Positions 42,430 to 53,655 of a DNA stretch of 64,000 bases are shown piece by piece; position 1 is the first letter of the stretch, and each line of letters begins with the position of its first letter. Origin of the DNA: Phaffia rhodozyma (lineage: Eukaryota; Basidiomycota; Tremellomycetes; Cystofilobasidiales; Mrakiaceae); NCBI GenBank assembly GCA_014706385.1, contig JACGZH010000002.1, positions 62,001-126,000 of the forward strand, in the 5' to 3' direction. The notes under the pieces are model-generated. The model was not told the DNA's origin and made no database searches. It worked only from the letters and a program-made list of their open reading frames with translations. Both the position numbers and the translations under genes were made by a program.

Positions 42430-43806
42430 GCCTGCTCTCGTTTTCTTTAGATTTATTCGTTTTTTTTCTTCTTTTTTTTTCCACTCTTCCTCCTCTTTTT
42501 TCTCCGTACAGGGACTTTCTTTCTGTTGCTCTTTGTGGGGACCATGAGAACGATCGTCCGTCACACAATCTCGGCCGACGTGCTCGGGAGTGAAGGCATG
42601 AGAAACACAAGGAGGGACAAGAACGCATCCGGAAAGAATATATATAAATATATATAAATCAGATAGAGTGAGGAAGGAATGGGAAACGAATCCGTGAAGT
42701 ACGAGATGAGAATAGAAAGAAAGGAAAAAGAGGCGACAAAAAAAGAGACAAGAAAACCGTTGAAAAAGAAGAGAAGAAGAGAAGAAGAGAAGAGGAATTG
42801 GAAGAGTGAGGCTGGGATTAGGACTGGAAATGAAGTTGGAGACCGAAGATAGGATACTAAACAAGAAACAAGACAAGAAAAAAATGTGAAAGAAAAAGTG
42901 AAACCGATCGAATTCAAGGAGAGAATGACCGAACAAATATTGACATGTTCCCAGTCAAATCAAACAAAGATCTTGATCGAGGCAAGAGTCAAGGTCGAAA
43001 AGACAGCAGAAAAGAGAGATCGACAAGACAAAGAGGAAACATAACGGACGAGAAACGTCAGATGTTGAATGCCGAATGATGGACAGAGGAAGAGAAGGAG
43101 ATCATATCGACAGCAGCGGGAAAAGAAAAAGTCAAAGAAGTAGAATCGAAATGCCCATCGGCAAGACCTTCCTCTTGGCACACACTCACGTTCACACAAA
43201 TAGAAATAACAAGATGAAAGGAGAAGAAAAAAGAAGAGAGAAAAGGAAGCATGGATCAAGAGAAGAAGAATCGAAGGGTTCTAGGGTCTAGGATCCGAGA
43301 AGTCTGAGTGGTCGAGGCGGGTCAGGAGAAGGAGGGAAAGGAAGAAATGGAATGAAATGAGGAACGGGTAGGAGGATGGAATCCATGGCACGGACGTCTA
43401 GATCTGAAAGAGCTTTTAAATAGAGACAGAGAGAACGGAGATATAAAGAGGAGGGGGAGAGGCAAGTATCGACCGGAGAAAAACAAGAGGCACCCACTGC
43501 AGTTGATGGGGAAGGCTTATATGTCTGAATTGAATGGGAAGAAGGAAGGATTCGGAAAAACAAGAAGGACCGAAAAAAAGGAGTAGAAGGCGGAAGGAAT
43601 GAAGGAACAAGAGAGGGAAAAGAGAAAAAAGACGAAAAAAGAAAGAAAAAAAAAGAGGAAAGAGGGAAAAACAGTATAGGTCGTTACACAGATTAATAAG
43701 AAAGAGGTGAACCCTAACCCCGGGCATGACAAGGAAGCGAAAGAGGACCAAAAAGAGAGAAAAGGATGGAGAGAGAGGGAAAGATATGAAAAGGAGCCAG
43801 CCAATC
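42430..43806. other. Purine/pyrimidine-skewed convergent intergenic region
   Basis: About 1.4 kb between the ABC-ATPase stop and the G-alpha stop. From about 42700 to 43800 the + strand is almost purely A/G-rich (repeated GAAAGAAAG, GAAGAGAAGAAGAG, AAAAAGAGGAAAGAGG), so the - strand is C/T-rich. Minus-strand frames there translate to Ser/Phe/Leu low complexity and are not credible proteins. The G-alpha 3' UTR probably occupies part of it. Confidence 0.55.
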
Positions 43807-46397
43807 TCATAGGATGCCGCTGTGACAAGAGGAAGAAAGCAGACATCTCTGGTCAGCGGTGATGAACGGGTAAGGAACGCTTGAAAGGAATAACAAGACG
43901 ACCAAAGACTCACGAATCTCGAAGAGCATTCTGCAGTATGGTCTCCTTGACGGCGGCAAAGACTAGTCGGATCTGGAGCGTGAAAGATAAGGACAAGAAA
44001 GGTTAGAGAGTCTCGTTGGCTATGTGGAAGCTTGCGCTTCAGGCGACTCACGTTACTGGTATCGGTGGCCTGTGTGAGATGCGGGTAGACACTGAGCCTG
44101 GCTCTGTTTGTCTGTGTGAACCGCCAAAGGATGTACTTTGCGGCCTTGTTGATGTCTGGTCCACCGGTGTATTCTGGGAAATACTTTTCGAGCGGCACTT
44201 TTGAGAGCTTCGCTTTAAAGACGTCGATCTTGTTGAGGAAGAGGATGACGGACGTGCGAAGGAACCATCTCGAGTTGATAACTGATTCGAAGAGTACAAG
44301 GGATTCTTGCATTCGGTTCTATTGGTTTGTTTGTGAGGTGGCGGTGGTTGTCGAAGCAGCGGATTAGCTCATGAGTGTGAAAACAAAGGAGGAAAGTTCA
44401 ACCGACTTGACCGTTTTCTTCCAATAGCACCTGATCGTATTCTGAGAGGGCGACACAATATATGATGCTTGTTACCGCCTCGAAGCAATGGATCCACTTT
44501 TTCCGTTCTGATCTCTGACCTCCGACATCAAACATACTATGGGGTAGGGAAAAGTGAAGGTGAAAGGAGCCGAACGAAGCGGGCGGAGAATGAGGAAAGA
44601 GGATGACGAGGGGGGCGGAGAAGAAATGCAGAAGCCAAGAAGGAAGAGAAACGACCGGTGAGCGGAAAAGCTAAAGATCAAGGGCTCTGGGAAGGAAAAG
44701 AATGGAGAACTGACTGTATGCTCAATTGGCCCATGGTAAACCTGGTCTCGCTGATACCGGTGGTCTTTGTTCGAGCTCTCAACACGTCGCTTTCGTCTGG
44801 GATATAATCCGGTGCGCCTATACGGCGGACCGCGCCAAAGAAGCTGTTTGGGAAATGTGTATCGTCAGCCCGACGCGCCTTTGCTGGTGGTGTTGTTGTT
44901 GTTGTTGTTTTTGTTTTGTTTTTTTTTTTCTTTTTCCTTTTCTCTCTCTCTCTCTCTTTTTCTGGACGAAGGGCGACAGATGGATGGAGAGAGGGGAAAC
45001 AAGGCAGGAGGGTGTACTTACTAGGTGGCCGAATCCATGAGGTAAAACTCGCTCTGTCGGTCAAGGAGGAGAGGGATGATTGGGTCATTCCAAAGGGATT
45101 CGATCGCGATCGCGATTTCTGGAGACAGGACGAGTGATGGGTCTACGTCGATTCGGTAGTCTAGAATCTTTTCTGCATAGGCCTGGTGGAAGGGAGGAGA
45201 GGAGGAAGAAGGGGGGGGGGAGGGAAGAACAACAAGAAAGAGAAGAAAACAAGGAGAATCAAGAAACAAATCAGACAGTATGAAAGGAGATCAGTTGTGA
45301 ATCTCGAGAGAACAGAAAGAGACCTGAAGAGATGTACTCTGTTCGCTGGCTGTTCTGGATCGATTCCTAGCTTTCTAGAGGCCATAACGATCGCCTGGGC
45401 AGAGTCGACCAAGTTTTTGTAACTGGAGTGCGTTTTTTTTGTTTTTTTGAGCGGAAAAAGAGGAAGGTTCGAAAGGGAAAACGAAGCGAGAAGGAAGAGA
45501 TCGGTCGAAAGGAACGAAAGATGAAACAAGACGTGAGCTGGATGTGAACAAAGGAGGAGGAACGAAGGCAGGGGAAGCACATACACGATCAAACGGAAGA
45601 GCAGAAGCTCATCTTTAGTGTACCCGTTTTGATGGATGATTTTCATCTGTTTGACGATCGTCGACTTGCCGGACTCTCCCGATCCTGATGGGTGTAGCAG
45701 AAGGCCTGGTGAGCGGGAGGGGTGGGGAAGACGAAGAGAGAAGGAGACGCGTACCAAGCAAGAGTATTTTACTGAGGTAAACACGTCCACAGAACAGGAT
45801 GAGGGCGAGGGCGAGGGAAAGAGAGAGAGAGAGAGGGTGAGGACGGGTATAAGGAGGCAGGCAAGGAAGGAAGAAAGCAAGCAAGGGGGAGAGAGGAGAA
45901 AGACAAGGATGAGATTTGGATGTCTCGGTGTTCAAGAGAAAGAGGAGGAGGAAAAAGAACCACGAGGACAAGGATCGATCCTGCGGACTTGCCATTCTTT
46001 CTGAAATTCTATTGGGAACGATTCCGAGGGAGGATCGGGTGAGGAAGAGAATCGTGAGCAGAGGAGAGGAAGCCGAGAGGGAAGAATGGGAACCGTAGAG
46101 TGAGTAGCGAGGGATGAGAACGAAAAGCGAGAGGGTTGAGCAAGCGTCAGTGAATTCTTCTGTAGGAATGAATGGGAAAGGCAAGAACAGGAGAAAAGTC
46201 CGAGGAGAACGGAGCAAGGGCAAAGAGGAGAGTTGAAGGAAGAGAAGAGAGCAAGGACATGGAGAAGAAGAGAAAAAGAAGAGAGAAGAGAGAAGAAAGA
46301 GGATGGACAGACTCCTTGAATCCTCTTCGATCTGTTTATCGATCTGGAACGATCGATCTCTTTCGGTTTTGTCGGGTGCTGATGGTGAGCATCCCAT
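43807..46397 (-). CDS. Heterotrimeric G-protein alpha subunit
   Basis: GTPase switch below a seven-transmembrane receptor. The N-terminus [16 protein letters not shown] has Gly2 for myristoylation and Cys3 for palmitoylation. Exon 1 ends EEDSRS and joins [20 protein letters not shown] (P-loop, itself split by an intron after the Gly). Next come [45 protein letters not shown] (switch I Arg and Thr), [19 protein letters not shown] (switch II, catalytic Gln), [11 protein letters not shown] (NKxD) and LTQATDT. The C-terminus is [22 protein letters not shown] with TGA at 43807. Eight or more exons; intron 1 is long (about 540 nt) and C/T-rich. DSGIL resembles fungal group III alpha subunits, the class linked to adenylyl cyclase; the group assignment is tentative. 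About 355 residues, the normal length. Confidence 0.92.
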
Positions 46398-46464
46398 GGT
46401 TGGTGTAAGAAGGGGAGGGTGGGTGGGTGAGAGAGAGTGTGTGTATGTGTGAGTGTGTGTATGT

Positions 46465-46518
46465 GTGAGTGTGTGAGTCAAGGTGAGTGTGTGAGTCAAG
46501 GTGAGTGTGTGAGTCAAG
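46465..46518 (+). repeat. Perfect 18-bp tandem repeat, three copies
   Basis: Unit GTGAGTGTGTGAGTCAAG occurs three times back to back, with a partial fourth copy. It lies 70-120 bp upstream of the G-alpha ATG, so probably within the leader. Confidence 0.9.
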
Positions 46519-46748
46519 GTGAGTGTGAATGAGATGAATTGATTGACTGGCTGGTTGACTGGCTGGTTGGTTGATGATGCTGGATGGGATGGGATGGAGA
46601 GCAAAGGAAAGGAAAGGGAAGGAACGCTTGTGAGGCTGAACGAAGGATGACAAAGACGACCGGGGGGGAACGCGAGGGAGGGAGGGCGAGCGAGCGAGCG
46701 AGATGAAGGGAGAGGGAGGGGAGGGGGGAGCAAAGGGCAATAGAGGCA

Positions 46749-46774
46749 GGAACAGGAACAGGAACAGGAACAGG
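46749..46774 (+). repeat. AACAGG hexamer repeat
   Basis: About four copies of AACAGG/GGAACA in tandem. Confidence 0.85.
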
Positions 46775-47041
46775 CACTGGGGGCGTGAGAGTGCGTGGGA
46801 GACAGTGAGGGAACAGAGCGAGGCAAGGGCAAGGGCAAGGACAAAAGGCAAAAGCAAAGAAAGATGGGCCAGTGACTATGCGAGAGAGAGAGAGAGTCGT
46901 CCTCAAGCACACAGCCGGCAGAGACCAAGAGGGAAAGCCAGAGAAATAGAGAGGCACAGAGACAGAGCCACGCAGCACAGTGTACTGGCCTTGTACGGCG
47001 GAAGGGCGGGCGTGCGGGGAAATCTAATCCAGCGGGAACAG

Positions 47042-47042
<1 letters not shown>

Positions 47043-47072
<30 letters not shown>
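47043..47072 (+). repeat. (AG)n microsatellite
   Basis: About fifteen AG units in a row in the G-alpha upstream region. Confidence 0.9.
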
Positions 47073-47077
<5 letters not shown>

Positions 47078-47104
47078 CGCACAGACCCTACCGAAGGCAC
47101 AAGC

Positions 47105-47181
47105 CACACACACACACACACAGAGCACCCACAGTCACTCACTCTCTCACACACACCCACACACCCACACACCCACACACT
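47105..47181 (+). repeat. (AC)n and CACACCCA repeats
   Basis: A run of AC dinucleotides (about 47105-47122) followed, near 47150-47181, by CACACCCA octamers. Confidence 0.85.
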
Positions 47182-47416
47182 CATAACCAGGGAGAGCCCA
47201 TTCAAAGCTCACCTGATACACGCAAACACACAGAGCCCACCAATCAAGGCACACTGCACCGCCCAGTTCAGGTGCTCGAGTGGGCCTCTGAGAGTGCACC
47301 TGCCAGAGCACAAACTCCCCCTTGGTTGCACTTGCCGGCAGCCAGCAAGCACACACGCACGCACACACGCCATCACTCAGAGAGCGCCCAAAGGACAAGA
47401 GAGAAGATCAATAGAT

Positions 47417-47462
47417 AATAATAATAATAAAACAGATGGATAAATAAATAAATAAACAAACA
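47417..47462 (+). repeat. AAT and AAAT short repeats
   Basis: ATA ATA ATA ATA, then TAAATAAATAAATAAA, then CAAACAAAC. Confidence 0.8.
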
Positions 47463-47872
47463 ACTAGCTAGATAGTTACATAAATCAAAACAATGTTTCC
47501 TCTCTTCTGCTGCCTCCACTCACGCGTCCCTCTTCCCCTCCCTGCGCTCGTTGTGTTCTGCTGGTCATCTCCTCTCTCAGCTCTTTCCCAGCTCTCTCTC
47601 TCTCAAAGGAGCCGGCAGAGATCTTCCAGTCTGATCGACACATCTCACACGCACACGCGCACACGAACGCACATGTCATATCCGACCTACACCGACTACA
47701 CGCTAGCTTCAACTCTTCTCTCACCTACACAGTTCCTCCTTCCTCCCCCTCCTCCTCCCCCTCGGCCAGATAAGCTTTCGTCCTGCCACACAGTCGGCCT
47801 TCATTATACGCAGCAACACTCTCTGACGATAAACATTCTTGACTTTGCCATCAACGTCGTGAGTGTTCTCAG

Positions 47873-47930
47873 CTATATCGTTATATTGTTATATCGTTAT
47901 ATCGTTATATCGTTATATCGTTATATCGTT
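47873..47930 (+). repeat. 8-bp tandem repeat GTTATATC, about seven copies
   Basis: GTTATATC repeats, one copy with a C-to-T change (GTTATATT), about 220-275 bp past the RIM13 stop. AT-rich and potentially unstable. Confidence 0.85.
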
Positions 47931-48147
47931 CCCCTTGCCTGATCTTCCTTTCCCTTCCCTTCTCTTCCCGTCCGTTTCCTCCTCTCCACTCCCCCGCCCT
48001 TCGCTTGTTGAAGACCATTCGCTAAAAAGATCCTCGGTACTCGTCCCTTCGCCAGAATAGACCGATCCCTGAATCAACTAGCCATGCTTGTCTAATCTCA
48101 ACTCAACTTACCACAGATCTGCACAGCCCAGCCCAGCCCACCCTGCC

Positions 48148-51100
48148 CTACCCCCTGGGCGCCAAGTCAAGTTTGACATCCCCATAGGCAGTTAACACAA
48201 AGCGCCCGTGGTGACCAGGAGAGTAGGCACAAACCACCACGTCGTACTCCCCACCATCCACCTTCACCCTCGGCGTCACCGCGCCAGAGACCTCGTCTGT
48301 GAACGCTCCAGAATTCGTCATCTCCCCCGTCGTCCCATCCTTTGTCCTAGAAAGCACAGAGAGCCTGATGGGCATCACGCCAGGCGGCTTTGTAGTCGAC
48401 AGCGATACCGGTTGTAATCGTAGACTGATCGTTCCCGAACATTTTCCCACCATCAATCGGTGTTTTATATTTAATTCATCCAAACGGGACAAGTTTTTTT
48501 TTTCCTTGTGTTGGATCAGACATCGCCTCTTCAGACCAACGCTCGAACGCGCACAATGCAAACAGACATACGCACAATATCGACCCTGCTTTCGTCAACG
48601 ACAGTCTATACACCGGGTTACCGTTCGAATTCCTGCTCGTATCGAAACAGTCGTCAGTCATGTTGCTCCTCTTTCTCATCATCTGTCCACTCTCTCCCCC
48701 TCTCCCTCTTTCATCCCACTCACCATTCGCCGCGCACAGTCCGGGTAAACATCCCGGCTCCCTCCGGAGCGATCGGCTGTAGGTCGATCGCACACGAACA
48801 CTGCACTCCCAGTTTGAACGAGCCGAGTGAACGGGGAAAGAACGAAGACACAATCAACGTGTACACACCGGCTGTCGTCGGAGGGAGGGGTTTTTTTTTT
48901 CAACACGGCATATGCATATGATTGAAAACACATGCATCAAATTAGCCTCGCGCACACAGGTAAGGGAATAGAAAGAGAACAGAAGCCCTTCCCTAAGGTA
49001 AGGCGACCAAGAGAAGAACGAACGAGCGAGTGAAGGGATTCGACAGATAGTCGTCTTTTCTCTGTATGGCCCAGAATTTCCCACAATATCCGCTTGGACC
49101 AGGCTGCATGTAGAACGAACATCTCTTCAGTCCTCTCCGAGCTTCTCTCCCCTTGCTTTTTGGGACAAATAGATGCTCAAACACTAACCTGACGACCCGT
49201 TCGCCCTTTCCCCACACAAGTAACACGTTCATCGGGCCGATACCCTTCCCCTCGTCCGCTCCCTCTGCGCGCTCCGTTCGGTTACTCTCCAAGATCATCC
49301 GAACCTCTGCCCTCTCGTCCTTTCCTCCTCCCCCTCCTCCTCCGCTTCCGCTTCCACCTCCATTCCCAGACCGGGGATGAATCACCAATTTGTACATCGG
49401 GTTGTTCATGAACGTTGAAAACCGAACGTTCCCGCCTGCTGACCTCGGTGAAAATTCTCCTTCCTCCTGATGAGGTTTGTTCGTAGTAATTTTTTTTTTG
49501 TTTATCCAAGATGATGTTATGCACGTTCAATCCAAAACGCTCGTCAGCTTCATCGTTTGTGAAATCTCTTGCCGTGAGGACTGTCGTTGAAAATGAGAGA
49601 AAGAAACAAACGAACCACCAACGAAAAAGGCAGATCCGGCGGCCCATCGGACAAGCCGACGAGCCCGGTCGAGAAAGCACTCAGCGTGAACCTTGTCTCG
49701 TCCGTCGATCCCTCTCGAAGGACAAAGAGTGTGTGTCTCGAGTGGGATTTCGTCGGTTGGATCTTGATCTGTCGGTTTGAGTCCTCATCCTGTCAGTTGC
49801 GAACGATCATATAGTCCAATCCCCCCCAAAATGAATCATACAGATTGGACAGAACGTACGAGGACATGGGTGCTATCCGTCAATTCCTTTTTTTCCATCG
49901 GCAGATCAGAAGAAGAGGAAAAGAATGAAGAAAAGCAAAACGAAACAACAAAACCAAGTCAGATTATCAATCCTGTCAGTTTGTCGAAAATTGCCAGCCA
50001 ACGGGGGGTTTTCTCTCTAGCTTGATTCGATTGAAACAATGGAAGCCAAAGCCAAAAAAGAAAAAAAAGAGACCCACCACTTTCGACGAGGAAATATCAC
50101 CGACACCGAACGTCCGGAAGGCCGTCCCGTCCGGGTCATCCTCCATACAGTTCAGTCCTATCCATTCTCTCTGTTTCCCACCCTTCCTGCCGGAATGCTC
50201 ACCGTCCCCGTCCACGTCCCCGTCGTCCTCGTGTCTATTCCTAAAACTTTCAAAGCCAGTGGCGGACAGATGTCGAGTGAGCCAGAGCCAGATCTCTCCC
50301 CGGTCCTGTCCTTGAGCTTGGAAATCTAGTGTGAACCGTGGAGTCGTCAGACATGCCATCGGTGCTTCTTTAACCTCTCTCGACCACGATCTGTATTGTC
50401 AGTAAAGAAGGACAGACCGACAAGTGAACCAGCGAAGGAGTAAGGCATTAGCTTCCAGATTTTAACCCGCGAATGTGTCTACGCGCGCGAACCAAAGGTG
50501 GAAACAAATTGGTAAATAAAAAAGAACGAACGAATGGACGGTACAACTCGAGTCAAAGATCGAAGGATCCCAATTGAGGTACAAAGCGTCGAACGTCGAG
50601 ATCACCGTTTCCCACGGTACAACGAACAGACCTGAGTGAAGAAGAGAGAAAGAGAGAGAGAGAGTGAGAGAGAGTGAGAGAGTGCAGCAAGCATGGTCTC
50701 TCAGTACTCTGAGAGCCCGAGGACACAACATATTCAGAGCAAAGTCAATTCACATACGATTCTTCCCAGAAAGATCTTCTTCTTCTTCAAACGTCCTTCC
50801 ATCTTTCTCTTCTTCCTCTTCAGACCCTTCATGGATGATCTCCAAAGCTTCTATAGCCAATGACAGACCGACTGCACCCGATCCGGCCCCGGCGCCTGGG
50901 GGTGTACTGAGCGAAAGACGGTCGCCAGGTCGGTTCCAAGGGTTGACGATCTGAACAAAACGTTCTCCGTCTCTCTCGATCAAGTCTTGATTCCATTTCG
51001 TTTCATCAACATCGACGATCGAGTTTCAAGATGACAAAAGTAAAAGAGACCATCAGCGTCAGCATCAAAACGACCAGCTGGACAGCAGATATCCTCAGTA

Positions 51101-52705
51101 GAATTTACCGGTGATGGCGTAGTCGTGTCTGCTAATTAGACCGGTGTAACGTTCAACCAGAGAAGACAACGCGCCCGTGCCGAGAGTCATAATGCATGTT
51201 CCTTTTAGAGAACCACAAGAGAGGGTATCAGCAAAGCACGGCAAGTTGACGAAAAACACTCTCCCCCCCCCTTCCCCTGATAAAAACACAAATACATCGA
51301 GTCAAACCATGTCACTCACCTTGCGTGAACCCGTCCTTCACCCGCTTCCATACATTCTCCCTCTGAAAGTCCCGCTCATGAAACCTGACGACCTCCGGGA
51401 TCCATCCCGTCAAACCAGCCAGGTCCACACTCGAGTTACTCCCTCCGGAATCCCAACCGCCCATCAACTTCATCCATCCTTTTTCGATCAAACCGAGCGC
51501 GTATTCCATCCCTCGAGTCCTCGGCCGGACGCAATCGATCTCGGTCGCAGAGAGCGCAGGGGACCGCAGTGAGAGCAAGGAGAGTCCTATCGGTTCTCGA
51601 CCACGCAGAGAAAATAGCAGCTGGCTGTCTATAGTTAAAGATCGGGCGGAACCGTTGACCGTCGGTTTGAACACATACCGACCGGAAGTCGATTGGACAG
51701 GTAGACCCGAGGGAGACGTCGGATAGAGCGTAGGCGCCAACAGGTTCTATGAACATAGCCCACAACGATTAGCTCGTTTGTGAGTTCTCGTGCAACTCAT
51801 TACTGAACCTTCGCTCAGACTCACCTTTTTATCAACCCCACCGAATCGGTTGTTCCAACCGATGGCAGCTTGGATCCCAGCGACCAGACTACAATTCCGA
51901 ACATGACTCTGGATGATCATCTCTGGTCGGACGTCGTGGTCCCAGAGGGTGTCGAGTGATGGCAAATCTGAGGGCAGAACGTATGCGGCCTTCAAGTATG
52001 AGGGTATCGACGGCGGGCATGGATCGCTTCGCACATCATTATTAACATGTTGTTGTTTGTGAGTATAGGAAACAATCAAGATTGCAATTCGTCCCAAAGG
52101 AAAAGAAAGAAAGATATGAACTTGAATAGCTCACGTGTAGATGGCCGAGGTGAAGATAGATACAGATGGAGGTAACTTCCATACCGGCAGTTCAAGATTT
52201 CCTACAGGAGTACTTATATCGGCCGATTTTGAGAGTACCAAAGCCTGTTGATCTAGTTGAAAAGGAGAAATGTGTCCCCCCCCCCCCCCCCCCCCAAAAA
52301 AAAAAGAAAGGAAGACAGAGTTCACCATCAGCCCAATCTTGTCTGCATAGATTCAACCAAGTACACAGAGCAAGCTCGGACGGAAGTCAAAAACCCACTG
52401 GGATCACATCTCTTCCATTGCCCGATTCCTGCTCTGACACCGCCCTGTCCGTCCCGTTGTTTGATCACCGCCTTGGTCTTCCCAGCCAGATCCAACACGG
52501 CTGCCCATTCTTTCTTGATCTGTTGGGTCAATCCATAAGCCGGAGCCTGTCGGACGAGCAAAGAATACAGCTGGGCAGATTGGAGATAAAGCGGGAACGC
52601 TCGTTCCGGACTCAATGACAGATGGGCATGCGCTTGGGTCGTCAACGTCCGGGCCAAGTGCAGGGAAGAATTAAAGCTAGAGCTCGGAGCTTGCGTCGTA
52701 GCCAT
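48148..52705 (-). CDS. RIM13: Calpain-like cysteine protease PalB / Rim13
   Basis: Protease of the alkaline-pH Rim/Pal pathway that processes the Rim101/PacC transcription factor at ESCRT-III. The N-terminus (ATG at 52705) has an MIT-like helical domain: LHLARTLTTQAHAHLSLSPERAFPLY ... AAVLDLAGKTKAVIK. The calpain core shows SYLKAAYVLPSDLPSLDTLWD, then SHVRNCSLVAGIQAAI (catalytic Cys), FKPTVNGSARSLTIDSQL, EKGWMKLMGGWDSGGSNSSVDL, GLISRHDYAITG (catalytic His) and QIVNPWNRPG (catalytic Asn). The PalB-specific VPWETVISTFDALYLNWDPSIF follows, then C2-like beta domains ending GHHGRFVLTAYGDVKLDLAPRG (TAG at 48148). An intron contains a C20-A10 homopolymer (on +). About a dozen exons. I could not fix the donor after the MIT domain. 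The family call is firm. Confidence 0.9.
52276..52305. repeat. C20-A10 homopolymer tract in a RIM13 intron
   Basis: Twenty C followed by ten A on the + strand. On the coding strand of RIM13 this is T10-G20 inside the intron after the MIT-domain exon. Prone to slippage and sequencing error. Confidence 0.85.
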
Positions 52706-53655
52706 CAAGAAGAAGAAGAAAAGGTTATGTACAGTATATCTCGCCTACAAGATCTTGGTCGGTCAGCCTTCCGATTCGGACAATAAAGTCTGTAGTGGCG
52801 AAAAGCAAATCTAGCAAGAGGATGACCCTGAGTTGAGTATGGTTTTACTGAAAGGTCGGATACGTAGGAAGAGCAGATGCCTGATATATGTGTGTGTGTT
52901 GATGATCCCTGTAGTCAAAACAGCCAGAGGTGACAGAAAACTTGAGGACGGATGAAGCAACACGATAGGTTGGATGGAATTTCTAACCGACGTCATACAT
53001 CTCCTTCGCTCTCCATCTAACCATCTCTGTGATGATGACAACCCAGCATGTCGTACCCCTCCCTTGTTCTGTTTGGATGTATCAATATCTCTACGAGTCT
53101 ATTCGTGAGCCATCTGATTGCGATAGCATACAACCACGTTGAAAGTCACAAGTGGCCTGTCTCAAAAGAAAGCAGCATATATGCAGCTCAACTTTTCACA
53201 ATACCGACCAATCTCGAAACCATCATCTATACATGATTCGTGAACCTCATGGTACCCACCAAACTCTCTTGACTGCCTGAATATGTATCTCTCACCCTAC
53301 ATACCCTCCAGTAGACACTGTGCATATCAACATGTCTGCCTCTGAGACGAACAAGGTAACGATGTGAACGTATCACTCATCACCGATCACGCCTGGTACA
53401 CGAACAACCAAACGGGCTCGAGCATTCGGTTATATCACATGATTCAGCCCAATCGAGTTAGCCGGTCTCAACGCCCAGCGCGTCCTTACGTCTCTTAGAG
53501 CCCAGCAAGACATCCAGTTCAGTGTGGACGATGCCCTTCATGCACTGACCCTCACTAGACATTCCACTCACCACATATCCTTGAACATACTCACTCACTT
53601 ACAAGCTTACTAACACACATACACACACACACACACACATCATCACAGACTTCAT
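52706..53655. promoter_or_regulatory. Divergent intergenic region RIM13 (-) / lipase (+)
   Basis: About 950 bp between divergent starts. It contains short frames without domains and an (AC)n run at 53621-53639, immediately before the lipase ATG. No other features were recognised. Confidence 0.5.
53621..53639 (+). repeat. (AC)n microsatellite
   Basis: Nine to ten AC units ending 16 bp before the lipase start codon, so within its leader. Confidence 0.9.

Larger units (their letters stand above)
46398..48147. other. Repeat-dense intergenic region upstream of the G-alpha gene
   Basis: About 1.75 kb between the G-alpha start and the RIM13 stop (both genes on -). It is unusually rich in simple repeats: GT/GA mixtures, an 18-bp tandem, AACAGG hexamers, AG and AC dinucleotides, AAT and AAAT runs, and an 8-bp tandem (listed separately). 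Long open frames here come from repeat translation (Thr-His, Glu-Arg, Ser-Leu) and are not credible. It should contain the G-alpha promoter and leader. Confidence 0.6.

Noticed and set aside
42391..43846. Several Ser/Phe/Leu-rich minus-strand frames
   Set aside because: They arise from the C/T-rich strand of a homopurine tract. No domain, no start context, and they stop before the G-alpha last exon.
45615..46928. 437-codon open frame on the minus strand
   Set aside because: It reads through G-alpha exon 1, intron 1 and the repeat-rich leader. The product is mostly Ser/Leu/Pro low complexity, and only the short [11 protein letters not shown] segment is real protein.
46430..47180. Possible CRISPR-like array
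   Set aside because: The repeats are short simple-sequence tandems without unique spacers, in a eukaryotic genome.
46703..47443. 246-codon + strand frame rich in Arg-Glu and Thr-His
   Set aside because: Direct translation of AG, AC and mixed microsatellites.
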